Below are positions 9,797 through 18,900 of a DNA stretch of 64,000 bases, piece after piece. The DNA lies in the NCBI RefSeq assembly GCF_000280495.2, contig NZ_CP018016.1:5084001-5148000 (forward strand), given 5' to 3'. The position numbers and the translations under genes are program-made. The DNA is from Kosakonia radicincitans DSM 16656 (GTDB taxonomy: Bacteria; Pseudomonadota; Gammaproteobacteria; Enterobacterales; Enterobacteriaceae). Each line of letters starts with the position of its first letter. The stretch's first letter is position 1. The notes below the pieces were generated by a model, which worked only from the letters and a program-made list of their open reading frames with translations, did not search any database and had not been told where the DNA came from.

Positions 9797-9853
9797 GATG
9801 TGAATTCCGGTAGCAGCGATACTTTTTGGCGTAAATTAAGCCCATTTCGTCAG

Positions 9854-9880
9854 TTATCGACCGCTACCGGATTTACTTTA
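9854..9880 (-). promoter_or_regulatory. Sigma-28 (FliA) promoter of the chemoreceptor gene
   Basis: On the reverse strand TAAAGTAA, an 11-base spacer, then GTCGATAA. Consensus is TAAAGTTT-N11-GCCGATAA, so 13 of 16 positions match with exact spacing. It lies 58 bases upstream of the start codon. Confidence 0.85.
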
Positions 9881-9907
9881 GGAGAAAGTAATTATTTCAA
9901 TATGTTA

Positions 9908-10906
9908 TTACTTTATTGCCGTTGTGTTAACGCGTGTGACAGGAGAGCTTTGACGGTTCTCCCACAGCACGGTCAGGCCACGTTGCAACGCGATAAAAAT
10001 AAACAACAGGATGCCGATGGCGATTTTCGTCCACCACGAGCTGAGCGTCCCATCGAAGTTAATATAGGTCTGGATCAACCCCTGAATCGCCACGCCAAAC
10101 AGCGTTCCCAGCACCGTACCCACGCCGCCGCTGAGCAGTGTCCCGCCGATGACCACCGAGGCAATGGCGTCCAGTTCCACACCTACGCCCGCCAGCGCGT
10201 AACCAGCCTGGGTATAAATCGAGAAGACAATGCCCGCCAGCGTCGCAAGGCCGGTAGAAAGCATATAGATGCGAATGGTGGTGCCGCGGGTGGAGATCCC
10301 CATCAGGTTCGCCGACGTCGCATTGCCGCCAACGGCATACACTTCATTGCCAAAACGGGTGCGGTGAGCGAGGAAAATCCCCATGACCACCACCAGCAAC
10401 ATTAATAATCCCATAGCGCTCAACCGCCCGCCGCCAGGGATCATCCACGCAAGGCTGGAGAGTGAATCATAGATCGGGTGATTAATCGGAATCGACTCTT
10501 CCGAAAGCAGGTAGCTGACGCCACGCAGGAAGAACATCCCCGCGAGAGTAATGATAAATGCCGGGATTTTTAACGCGTCGATCAGTAGCCCCATAAACGC
10601 GCCGAAAGCGCAGCCCATCAGTAAAATAATCGGGAAAGCGAGCAGCGGCGAAATTCCCCAGTCACCGATCGCTTTTGCCAGAAAGACACCGCTGAAGGCG
10701 ATCACCGAGCCGACGGATAAATCGATACCTCCGGAGAGGATCACGAAGGTCATACCAACGGCAATGATTCCCAGAAAAGCGTTATCCGTCAGGATATTGC
10801 AAATCACACGCGTCGAGGCGAAACCGGGAAACTGCGTCAGGCAGTAGAGATAACCGAGCACAAACACGCCTAACGTTATCATCAGCGGCAAATTACGTTT
10901 TATCAT
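9908..10906 (-). CDS. yjfF: Galactofuranose ABC transporter permease YjfF
   Basis: 332 residues, mostly hydrophobic, of the branched-chain/ribose-type permease family (BPD_transp_2), with about eight to ten membrane helices. Carries the family signature GGIDLSVGSV near residue 60 and a second conserved GGTLLSGGVG near residue 253. Paired with YtfT to form the membrane channel of the YtfQRT-YjfF importer, which in E. coli takes up galactofuranose. Last gene of the operon; its start overlaps the end of ytfT by 14 bases, indicating translational coupling. Confidence 0.95.
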   Translation of the reverse strand: MIKRNLPLMITLGVFVLGYLYCLTQFPGFASTRVICNILTDNAFLGIIAVGMTFVILSGGIDLSVGSVIAFSGVFLAKAIGDWGISPLLAFPIILLMGCAFGAFMGLLIDALKIPAFIITLAGMFFLRGVSYLLSEESIPINHPIYDSLSSLAWMIPGGGRLSAMGLLMLLVVVMGIFLAHRTRFGNEVYAVGGNATSANLMGISTRGTTIRIYMLSTGLATLAGIVFSIYTQAGYALAGVGVELDAIASVVIGGTLLSGGVGTVLGTLFGVAIQGLIQTYINFDGTLSSWWTKIAIGILLFIFIALQRGLTVLWENRQSSPVTRVNTTAIK

Positions 10907-11918
10907 GACCGCGTACTCCTTTAATCAGCGCGATAAAGCGCGGCGACTGGACAATCAGTACGCACATCACCACCACCGCTTTTACGACCTGGTTGAGTTC
11001 CGGCTGGAAACCGGAGAGCAAAATCCCGGTATTCATACCCTGAATAATCAGCGCGCCAATCACCGAGAGTACAAGGTTAAAGCGCCCGCCCATTAACGAA
11101 CCACCGCCAATGACCACCGCCAGAATGGCATCCAGTTCCAGCCACAGCCCGGCGTTATTGGCATCTGCGCCGCGAATATCCGCCGCGACGATCACCCCGG
11201 CGATAGCTGCGCACACGCCACTCAATACGTAGGTCAGCATCACCACGACGCGCGTATTCACCCCGGCGTTTTTTGCCGCGCGAATATTAATCCCTGCCGC
11301 TTCAATAAACATGCCGAGCGCCGTTTTACGGGTAAACAACCAGAACAGCACCAGCGTGAGCAGCGCGATAATCACCGGCGTCGGGAACAGCAACAGCGAT
11401 CCACTGCCGATCCACGCCAGTGACGGCGCGTTAAAAGTGACGATCTGCCCGGAGGTGATTAGCTGCGCCACGCCGCGCCCTGCCACCATCAGGATCAGCG
11501 TGGCAACAAAAGGCTGGATCTTGAGGATCGCCACCAGAATGCCGTTCCACAATCCGGCCAACACGCCGGTGCCCAGCGCGGCCAGCAGCACCACCGTCAG
11601 GCTGTGCCCGGAGACGGTGAGCGATGCCGCCGTTGCACCCGCAATCGCCATTACTGCGCCAACAGAAAGATCGATGCCGCCGGTAGCGATCACCAGCGTC
11701 ATACCAATCGCCAGCAACGCGACGGGCGCCGCGCGGTTAAGAATGTCGATCGGGCTGCCGAACAGGCGACCATCCTGCAGCACCACCTGATAAAAATGGG
11801 GCGCGACCAGGCTGTCCACCACCAGAACCAGCACCAGCGCGATAAGCTGGGGCGTTCCGGTGGGCCAGTTAAAGCGGCGCTTCGGCTGCCCGGTTTGACC
11901 CACAGTTTGAGGCATCAC
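10893..11918 (-). CDS. ytfT: Galactofuranose ABC transporter permease YtfT
   Basis: 341 residues, same length as E. coli YtfT. The start may be GTG at 11918 (six bases after GGAG) or the ATG three bases on. Membrane permease with GGIDLSVGAV around residue 79 and GGGSLMGGRF towards the C-terminus, both hallmarks of sugar permeases in this family. Forms the heteromeric channel with YjfF. Ten bases separate it from ytfR. Confidence 0.95.
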   Translation of the reverse strand: MMPQTVGQTGQPKRRFNWPTGTPQLIALVLVLVVDSLVAPHFYQVVLQDGRLFGSPIDILNRAAPVALLAIGMTLVIATGGIDLSVGAVMAIAGATAASLTVSGHSLTVVLLAALGTGVLAGLWNGILVAILKIQPFVATLILMVAGRGVAQLITSGQIVTFNAPSLAWIGSGSLLLFPTPVIIALLTLVLFWLFTRKTALGMFIEAAGINIRAAKNAGVNTRVVVMLTYVLSGVCAAIAGVIVAADIRGADANNAGLWLELDAILAVVIGGGSLMGGRFNLVLSVIGALIIQGMNTGILLSGFQPELNQVVKAVVVMCVLIVQSPRFIALIKGVRGHDKT

Positions 11919-11928
11919 ACTCTACTCC

Positions 11929-13431
11929 TTACGCCGCAATGGCATTCATGATCGCCGGAACCGACAGCTCTGCGAGCGGGATCTCCGCCACCTGTTTGCG
12001 ATCGCGCATGATAATCACGCGATCCGCATAGCCCACCAGCTCCTCCAGTTCAGAGGAGATAACCAGCAGCGCCAGACCATCGGCGCAGAGGGTTTCAATC
12101 AGACGAATGATCTCAGCGTGCGCGCCGACGTCGATACCGCGCGTCGGTTCATCGAGGATCAGAAATTGAGGCCGGGTCAGCAACCAGCGCGAGAGCAACA
12201 CTTTTTGCTGGTTGCCGCCGGAGAGAAACTCAATCGGCTGCTCAGCGCTCGGCGTGCGGATCCCCAGCTGGCGGATGAAACGTTCGGCAATCGCGTTTTG
12301 CTCTTTGCGCGGAATCGGCCGCAGCCAGCCGCGCTGCGCCTGCAACGCCAGCACAATGTTTTCACGGACGGAGGCCGCCGCGATAATGCCGTCGGTTTTG
12401 CGATCTTCCGGGCAAAAACCGATCCCCAGGCACGAAGCCTGGTGCGGTGAACGGAGTGTCTGGCTTTTACCTTTGATGATCGCGCTACCGCTGTCGGCGG
12501 GTTTGATGCCAAAAATCACTTCGGCGGTTTCAGTGCGCCCGGAACCCAGCAGCCCGGCCAGGCCGACGATTTCGCCGGGGCGAACTTCCAGATCAAACGG
12601 CGCGATTACGCCTTTTTTGCCAAAGCCGCTGAACGCCGCAACCGGTTTATCGCTCAGTAGCGTACGACCGGCACGCTGAAGCGCGTTGCTGTCCAGTTCG
12701 CGGCCCAGCATCATTTTCACCAGCTCGATTTGCGGCAGCTCACGGGTTTCGCGACAGCCAACAAAACCGCCGTTACGCAGCACGGTAATACGATCGCTAA
12801 CTTCATAAACCTGATCGAGAAAGTGAGTGACGAAAATCAGGCTGACACCCTGGTCGCGAAGCTGACGCATCAGCGTAAACAGCATCTCCACTTCCTGGGT
12901 ATCCAGGCTGGCAGTCGGTTCATCGAGGATCAGCACTTTGGCTGACAGATCGATGGCGCGGCAGATCGCGACGATCTGTTGCATCGCCACCGAGAAACGG
13001 TTGAGCGGCTCGCGCACATCCAGCGAGAAACCGTAAGATGCCATCAGCTCGGTCGCGCGTTTTTCCATCTCTTTGCGCCGCAGCAAACCAAAACGCCGCG
13101 GTTCGCGGCCAATAAATAAGTTATCCGCCACCGACATATTCGGCAGCAGGTTCACTTCCTGGTACACGGTACCGATGCCGAGCTGCTGTGCATGGGCGGT
13201 ATTTTTGGGGTTGATCTGCTGACCTTCCAGCCAGATAGCCCCTTTATCCGCATGATAAACGCCGGTCAACGCTTTAATCAGCGTTGATTTCCCGGCACCG
13301 TTTTCCCCAAGCAGCGCCATGATCTCGCCACGCCGCAGGCTGAAATCCACGTTATCGAGCGCTTTTACGCCGGGAAAGAATTTACTTAAGCCTTCGGTAC
13401 GCAGGATTTCCTGGTGTGCTTCCGCGTTCAT
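11929..13431 (-). CDS. ytfR: Galactofuranose ABC transporter ATPase YtfR (two nucleotide-binding domains)
   Basis: 500 residues with two tandem ABC domains, as in RbsA/MglA. The first (about 8-240) has a full Walker A (GENGAGKST, residues 42-50), a signature-like RFSVAMQQ and Walker B (VLILDEPTASLD). The second (about 255-495) has a degenerate Walker A (GLLGSGRTE) but a good LSGGNQQK signature and LDEPTRGID. This asymmetry is normal for monosaccharide importers, so it is not decay. It energises uptake through YtfT-YjfF. A hairpin separates it from ytfQ. Confidence 0.95.
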   Translation of the reverse strand: MNAEAHQEILRTEGLSKFFPGVKALDNVDFSLRRGEIMALLGENGAGKSTLIKALTGVYHADKGAIWLEGQQINPKNTAHAQQLGIGTVYQEVNLLPNMSVADNLFIGREPRRFGLLRRKEMEKRATELMASYGFSLDVREPLNRFSVAMQQIVAICRAIDLSAKVLILDEPTASLDTQEVEMLFTLMRQLRDQGVSLIFVTHFLDQVYEVSDRITVLRNGGFVGCRETRELPQIELVKMMLGRELDSNALQRAGRTLLSDKPVAAFSGFGKKGVIAPFDLEVRPGEIVGLAGLLGSGRTETAEVIFGIKPADSGSAIIKGKSQTLRSPHQASCLGIGFCPEDRKTDGIIAAASVRENIVLALQAQRGWLRPIPRKEQNAIAERFIRQLGIRTPSAEQPIEFLSGGNQQKVLLSRWLLTRPQFLILDEPTRGIDVGAHAEIIRLIETLCADGLALLVISSELEELVGYADRVIIMRDRKQVAEIPLAELSVPAIMNAIAA

Positions 13432-13452
13432 TGTCGACCCCTTAAACCGTTA

Positions 13453-13475
13453 CCCTCTCCCCGCTGGGGAGAGGG
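13453..13475. repeat. Intergenic hairpin between ytfQ and ytfR
   Basis: CCCTCTCCCC (13453-13462) is the inverse complement of GGGGAGAGGG (13466-13475). In the ytfQRT-yjfF transcript it forms a 10-bp stem directly after the binding-protein gene. Such structures often stabilise the upstream message or attenuate the downstream one, giving excess binding protein. Confidence 0.8.
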
Positions 13476-13485
13476 TTTTCGCGAC

Positions 13486-14442
13486 TCAGTAACCCATATT
13501 TTTCTTTTTCTCCAGCTCCTCTTTTGCCGTATCCGGCAGATAGAGCGTGGATTTGGTGATGGTCAGCTTCGGCGGCAGGGTGCCGTCTTTTTTGAATTTC
13601 TCTAACGCGTCGAACGCCGGGCCAGCCATGTTCGGCGTCAGTTCGACGCTGGCGTTGGCTTCGCCGTCAATCATTGCTTTATAGATATCCGGCACGCCGT
13701 CGATGGAGCCGGTCAGGATATCTTTGCCCGGTTTCAGGCCCGCTTCTTTGATCGCCTGAATCGCACCAATCACCATGTCATCGTTATGGGCGTAAACCAT
13801 GCAAATGTTTTTGCCGTTGTTTTCCGCCTTGATGAAGCTCTCCATCACCTCTTTACCCTTACTGCGAGTAAAGTCGCCGGATTGCGAACGGATGATCTTA
13901 ATGTTGGGGGCTGTAGAAATCGCTTCGGCAAACCCTTTCTTACGATCGATCGCCACGCTGGCACCGACGGTGCCTTGCAGTTCGACGACGTTACACGGTT
14001 TGCCAGCCACGGTTTTCACCAGCCATTCGCCAATCAGCTTGCCTTCAAGAATGTTGTTGGCGGTGACGGTGGTCATATAGAGCGATTTATCTTTAACATC
14101 GATGGAGCGATCGAGCAGGAACACCGGAATTTTGGCGTCTTTCGCTTCTTTCAGTACCGGCTCCCAGCCCGTTGCCACCACTGGTGCAATAAAGATCGCG
14201 TCCACGCCCTGAGCGATAAACGAACGTACGGCTTTGATCTGGTTTTCCTGTTTTTGCTGACCGTCGGCGATTTTCAACGTAATGCCGCGTTTGCTGGCTT
14301 CGCTTTTCGCGACGTTGGTTTCAGCGGCTCGCCAGCCGGATTCTGATCCGACCTGCGAAAATCCTACGGTTAAAGGGGCGGCCATCGCCATAGACGACAT
14401 GGCTGCCGAAACTGCTGTGACAAGAAGTAAGCGCTTCCACAT
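13486..14442 (-). CDS. ytfQ: Galactofuranose-binding periplasmic protein YtfQ
   Basis: 318 residues, as in E. coli. Signal peptide of about 21 residues ending AMA, then a type I periplasmic-binding fold (Peripla_BP_4): PLTVGFSQVGSESGWR at the start, FIAQGVDAIFIAPV and AHNDDMVIGAIQA. The two-lobed protein delivers galactofuranose (and weakly galactopyranose) to YtfRT-YjfF. First gene of its operon; upstream are a GalR/GalS-type operator and an 8-bp inverted repeat. Confidence 0.95.
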   Translation of the reverse strand: MWKRLLLVTAVSAAMSSMAMAAPLTVGFSQVGSESGWRAAETNVAKSEASKRGITLKIADGQQKQENQIKAVRSFIAQGVDAIFIAPVVATGWEPVLKEAKDAKIPVFLLDRSIDVKDKSLYMTTVTANNILEGKLIGEWLVKTVAGKPCNVVELQGTVGASVAIDRKKGFAEAISTAPNIKIIRSQSGDFTRSKGKEVMESFIKAENNGKNICMVYAHNDDMVIGAIQAIKEAGLKPGKDILTGSIDGVPDIYKAMIDGEANASVELTPNMAGPAFDALEKFKKDGTLPPKLTITKSTLYLPDTAKEELEKKKNMGY

Positions 14443-14509
14443 AAGAGCATCCTCGTAGGGTTATTGTTGGCTACAACTTCACCTGCGAGGAAAACTATAG
14501 ACAAACCGC

Positions 14510-14532
14510 GATGTAACAGAATGCGTTACATC
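14510..14532. promoter_or_regulatory. Perfect 8-bp inverted repeat upstream of ytfQ
   Basis: GATGTAAC (14510-14517) and GTTACATC (14525-14532) are exact inverse complements with a 7-base spacer, 68-90 bases before the ytfQ start. It may be a dimeric regulator site or a leader hairpin. It is not a good CRP site, because the TGTGA core is missing on one side. Confidence 0.5.
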
Positions 14533-14665
14533 ACAAATCGGAAAAGTGAATGAATTGTTGATTGCCAGTTGAGATCTGGCGCGCGAAATGACGCACTCTT
14601 ATGTACCCTAAATCCGCTCTTGATCTTACGGAAATTTAACTGTTGCAATGAGGTGAAAAATTACG

Positions 14666-14681
14666 CTGTAATCGCTTCCAC
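14666..14681. promoter_or_regulatory. GalR/GalS-type operator
   Basis: Read on the reverse strand, GTGGAAGCGATTACAG fits the GalR/GalS consensus GTGKAANCGNTTNCAC at every defined base except the last. It lies 224 bases upstream of ytfQ, which imports a galactose isomer, so control by the galactose repressors is reasonable. Confidence 0.65.
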
Positions 14682-14777
14682 AAAATTATTCAGTATGCTG
14701 CTATTGTTATGGATAAAACGGTCATAAAAAGGGAATGCGAAACGCTCTGAAAATGTGTGCGTAAGTTAAAACAGGCC

Positions 14778-14805
14778 AAGACATTCACCGCCAGTTGGCT
14801 ATAAT
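14778..14805 (+). promoter_or_regulatory. Sigma-70 promoter of ppa
   Basis: A perfect -10 TATAAT (14800-14805) preceded, 16 bases earlier, by AAGACA, a fair -35. The start codon follows 40 bases later with an AAAGGAAAC ribosome-binding site. Confidence 0.75.
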
Positions 14806-14845
14806 ACCCGGCACTTGTTTGCCACACATTTTAAAGGAAACAAAC

Positions 14846-15376
14846 ATGAGCTTATTGAACGTCCCGGCGGGTAAAGATCTGCCAGAAGATATCTACGTGG
14901 TTATCGAAATCCCGGCCAACGCTGACCCGATCAAATACGAAGTTGACAAAGAAAGCGGCGCGCTGTTCGTTGACCGTTTCATGTCCACCGCGATGTTCTA
15001 TCCGTGCAACTACGGTTACATCAACCACACCCTCTCCCTGGATGGTGACCCGGTTGACGTGCTGGTGCCGACGCCGTACCCGCTGGAGCCAGGCTCTGTG
15101 ATCCGCTGCCGTCCGGTTGGCGTACTGAAAATGACCGACGAATCCGGCGAAGATGCGAAACTGGTTGCTGTTCCGCACACCAAACTGAGCAAAGAGTACG
15201 ATCACATTAAAGATGTGAACGACCTGCCGGAACTGCTGAAAGCGCAGATCACCCACTTCTTCGAGCACTACAAAGATCTCGAAAAAGGCAAATGGGTGAA
15301 AGTGGACGGCTGGGACAACGCTGAAGCCGCGAAAGCGGAAATCGTTGCTTCCTTCGAACGCGCTGCCAAAAAATAA
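14846..15376 (+). CDS. ppa: Inorganic pyrophosphatase
   Basis: 176 residues from [15 protein letters not shown], the E. coli length. The AAAGGAAACAAAC leader fixes the start; the upstream in-frame ATG lies inside the promoter. Hydrolyses pyrophosphate to phosphate in the cytosol, pulling biosynthetic reactions forward; family I, hexameric, Mg-dependent. The catalytic cluster [10 protein letters not shown] supplies the three aspartates (E. coli D65, D67, D70). The conserved YPCNYGYI and EDAKLVAVP segments are present. Essential and highly expressed, consistent with the perfect -10 box. Confidence 0.97.
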   Translation: MSLLNVPAGKDLPEDIYVVIEIPANADPIKYEVDKESGALFVDRFMSTAMFYPCNYGYINHTLSLDGDPVDVLVPTPYPLEPGSVIRCRPVGVLKMTDESGEDAKLVAVPHTKLSKEYDHIKDVNDLPELLKAQITHFFEHYKDLEKGKWVKVDGWDNAEAAKAEIVASFERAAKK

Positions 15377-15390
15377 TACGGTTTAATAAA

Positions 15391-15429
15391 AAAAGCCCCG
15401 GTACGCATTATGCGCCCGGGGCTTTTTTT
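15391..15429 (+). terminator. Rho-independent terminator after ppa
   Basis: AAAAGCCCCGG (15391-15401) pairs with CCGGGGCTTTT (15416-15426), followed by more T. Confidence 0.9.
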
Positions 15430-15450
15430 ATGGCTGCGCATCGATGAAAT

Positions 15451-15510
15451 GCCTTATCCGACCTGCACAGTGCAACGATCTGTATTAAGCGTTGGTCGGG
15501 TGCCAGCAGA
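15451..15510. repeat. REP-like fragment between ppa and ytfP
   Basis: ATGCCTTATCCGACCTGC resembles one arm of the enterobacterial REP/PU palindrome, but the second arm (GTTGGTCGGGTGCC) is diverged. Noncoding. Confidence 0.4.
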
Positions 15511-15532
15511 CGAAAAATTCCTGTGGCCCACA

Positions 15533-15560
15533 AAAAGAAAAACCGCGCCCTGTGGCGCGG
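15533..15560 (-). terminator. Rho-independent terminator of the tamA-tamB-ytfP operon
   Basis: CCGCGCC (15543-15549) pairs with GGCGCGG (15554-15560); on the reverse strand the stem is followed by a run of T with one interruption. Confidence 0.85.
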
Positions 15561-15574
15561 CTCTCTATGACTGA

Positions 15575-15925
15575 TTACTTCTGGTACAGTTCCCTGTCAA
15601 GCCAGTTACCGCTTTCAATCAAGGTTCTTCCCTCAACCGAACGCTGGTACACATACATCCAGGCGCTGCCATAAGGCGTCTGGATCAGTTGACGTTTGTA
15701 TTCGCCCCCTGCGGTACGTAAAGCATCCAGCTCGCCGAGCGTTGCCGCATCGATGCGATAAACTTCGCCCTTCACGTTTCCTTCGCCCGGAACAGCCCCC
15801 GGGTAATGCCCCAGACTATACAGCTGATGATTTTCGACGCAAAAGTCCCCCAGCCACTGAGCGTTGGTCATCCAGTGGCTGTTGCCCTGCTTGCGTCGTA
15901 AACTGCCGTAGACAAATATTCGCAT
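15575..15925 (-). CDS. ytfP: Gamma-glutamylcyclotransferase-family protein YtfP
   Basis: 116 residues (113 in E. coli). Small cytosolic fold of the gamma-glutamylamine/GGCT family. It begins IFVYGSLRRKQGN, where YGSL forms the substrate loop, and has a central GEVYRID segment with the acidic residue expected for catalysis. True substrate not established in bacteria. It starts two bases after the tamB stop, so it is the third gene of the tamA-tamB-ytfP operon, as in E. coli. Confidence 0.93.
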   Translation of the reverse strand: MRIFVYGSLRRKQGNSHWMTNAQWLGDFCVENHQLYSLGHYPGAVPGEGNVKGEVYRIDAATLGELDALRTAGGEYKRQLIQTPYGSAWMYVYQRSVEGRTLIESGNWLDRELYQK

Positions 15926-15927
15926 TG

Positions 15928-18900
15928 CTAAAACTCAAACTGATAGAGCAAATCTAGTGCCTGATCTACGCCAGACACCGCTTCAAGATACAGCTTAGGC
16001 ATCAGGCGATAACGTAACGTGAGAGTCGCCAGTGAGTCAAAAATTCCTACACCATATTTGACCTGTAGACCCGGCAGAACATAGCCGCTGACCACCACCT
16101 GGGAGGAGTCGCCTACCCCCTGAGTATCCAGCGCCAGATTGCTGACGCCAAATGTCTCGCCGATTTTACCCACAACCTGACCACTTTGTGCAACCCCTAA
16201 GCCAATCAGCATAGAAGTCATTGCCGCGCTGTCGCTCTGCTCGCTATCCAGACCCTGCCCGCGCAGCAGATAAGAGAGCGCCTCCTGCTGTGACATCGCC
16301 GGATCGGAGAAGATCTCGGCTTTTGGTTCATCGGCCGTACCGGTGACGCGAACCCCGGCGATAACATCGTTTTCGGTTGAGTCCGGATTACGGATCGCCT
16401 CAATGTTCAGCAACGGTTGATCCGGCGGACCGGAAAACAGCAGTTCGCCTTTGCGCACAATCAGATCCTGGCCATACGCATGGAAACGCCCTTCCGGGAT
16501 ATTAATTTGCCCGTTCAGCCCCAGACCTTGCTTATCCTGCGCAACTTTCAGGTCGCCGGTCAGCCGCGCTTTCAGACCGAAAGCATCCAGCCGCACGTTA
16601 TTGCCGACGTGGACAGTCAGATTGCTGTTGATCGGAATCGACGCGCTCTTTGGCTGCTCCGGTTGCAGATCGTTGTTGAGCATCACCTCATCGCTGGAGA
16701 CGCCCACAGCGCTTTCCGGCAGATCGTGCACCACAATGCGCGCCCACGGCACATCGACATTTCCGTCGAGCGTAAACAAGCTTGGCGTAGCTTCAAATAC
16801 CACATCCGGCGAGACATCCAGCCGCACCATCGGCGGTACAGTAATGCGTACTTTACTGCCTTTCGCCGCCACGCGCGCGCGCCAGTTATCCAGTTGCCGC
16901 CAGTCAGCATCCCCACTGAGGTTGATCTGCCCCTGCCCGGTACGCACCACGCCCTGCAACGTCGAACTCATGCCGTTGAAATTGATCGCCAACTGGCTGG
17001 GCTGCATGTCAAATGGCATAAAATTGCCCTCCACATCCAGCCCATTCAGCCCCAGTTGCCCGAACAATTGCGGGCTTTGTGCATTCCCCGCCAGCCGCAG
17101 GTTGGCATTCAGCGTCCCTGCCGCTTTCTCGCCGCGGCTAAAGATGGCGTTGGCCATCGCCAGCGAGAAGTTACGGATATTCACATTGCCGCCCAGATTA
17201 CGTCGGCCCTGCGGATCGGTAATCTGTAGCTGACCATCAAACTGACCGTTGTTCGTCAGGCGAATCAACCAGCCGAGATCGGCACGATTGTTACGGAGCT
17301 GCGCATTCAGGTTCAGGGTATCGAACGCCACCGGCAGCGGTGCGCCATTCACCTCCTGGGTGACCTTCACGCCGCGCCCGGAAAGCGTCACCTCGCCCTG
17401 CGGCAGGCCCGCTTTGGTGGTGTCCCAACTCACATCCGCCTTACCGCTGAATACGCCGCTCGCTTGTGTGGTATCCGGCATAAACGGTTTCAGCATCGCC
17501 AGATCGAAGCGGTTCAGATTCACTACCGCCCGCCCTTCCGCACCTGCATCAATGGTCTGCGGCACGCACAGTTCGGCGTTGGGGTTCAGCCAACAGTGCG
17601 GGCCGATAGCGATTTTCTGTTCCAGATTACGGTAATCAAGGGTGATTGGCCGGTTGATCGACCATGGACCAACTGGCGTGGTAAAGCGGGTATCGCTCAG
17701 CGTCCCTTTCCAGCGCTGCTGCTGGCGATCGAAGCTTCCGGCCAGATTCAACTGCCCGGAGACCGGCTCGCCCTGCACGCGCAACTGCAACTTGTGCTGC
17801 TTTTCGTTGCCGTCGGCATTCAGCGTCACCAGGCTGAGGTTCACGCCCGGTTGGGCGATACGCTCAATGCGCGCGTTGAGTTTCCCGGCGATCTGATCGC
17901 TGGACGTAACATCTCCTTCAACGCGAACGCGGGCGACAGACAGCTCCTGCCAGCGCAGCGCATTGGCAGTAATGTCCACCAGCGCTTGCGGCGCATCGAC
18001 CGTACCGCGCACTTTCACCACGCCTTTCGCCGTTCCACCGAGGCCCGGCAACGCATTATTCAGACCCGGCGCATCAATGTTAGCGTCGAGGTTCAAATCC
18101 TTAACCCCCAGCTCGCCTTTGATATCGGCGCTGTTTTTCCCCAGCGCCAGATGCAGGCCTGGGATCGTCCACTGCAAATAGCTGTTGCCCTTCAGTTGCC
18201 CGTCAACGCTCACTTTGTTTTGCTTCACGTTGCCGCTGAGCTTCAGCTCCGGCACATCCATCTGCCAGCTCCCGCCGTACAGGCTGCCACGGGTTTTGAT
18301 CAGGCCGTTCAGTTTTGACGGCCACTCGGGGAAGGCTTTTGCCGTATCAATACCGTTAAGCGTCAGTTCGCCGCGCCAGCTGATCGCCTGCTGCCAGTCG
18401 AGCAGCGCTTTCAGCTCGGTTTTCCCCTCCAGCGCGGCGACGGTCAACTTATCAAGGCTGATCTGCTGCGCGTTACCTTTACCGTCCAGCGTGATGGTTG
18501 CCGGGGGAATATCCTGTCCTTTCACCGCCGTACGGAACGACAGTGCGTAATCGGTCATTTTGCCGGAAAAGGTCAGTCTGGTATCGTCCGCCTGGAACTG
18601 TTTTGTCCCGGTAAACGGCCAGTAAAGTTGCTGGCTCGTCAACTCAAGGTTGAGCGGCAATCCCGCTTCGGCAAGCTGCGTTTGCGCCCGTAAAACCATA
18701 TCAACCGGGCCGGAGAGATTCACGCCAACCTCAAGCTGCTTACGCATTTCGCCGCCGACTTTCAGCTTCACCTTCTCACCCTTCAGCGGATCGATATTCA
18801 GCGTGCTGTTGAGGGTGATATCCACCGGCCAGTTATCATGCAGTTGCGCGCTGCCGGTGGCGTTGACCGTACCCTGGCTGGAGTCGATATCCAGCGCATC

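Larger units (their letters stand above)
14443..14845. other. Divergent control region of ytfQ and ppa
   Basis: 403 noncoding bases between divergent start codons. Contains, from left to right, the inverted repeat at 14510-14532, the GalR/GalS-type operator at 14666-14681 and the ppa promoter at 14778-14805. No further ORF seen. Confidence 0.8.

Noticed and set aside
14510..14532. Inverted repeat as a CRP site
   Set aside because: TGTGA and TCACA cores are not both present at the proper 6-base spacing.
15451..15510. Small RNA gene between ppa and ytfP
   Set aside because: No promoter; similarity is to REP-type repeats.
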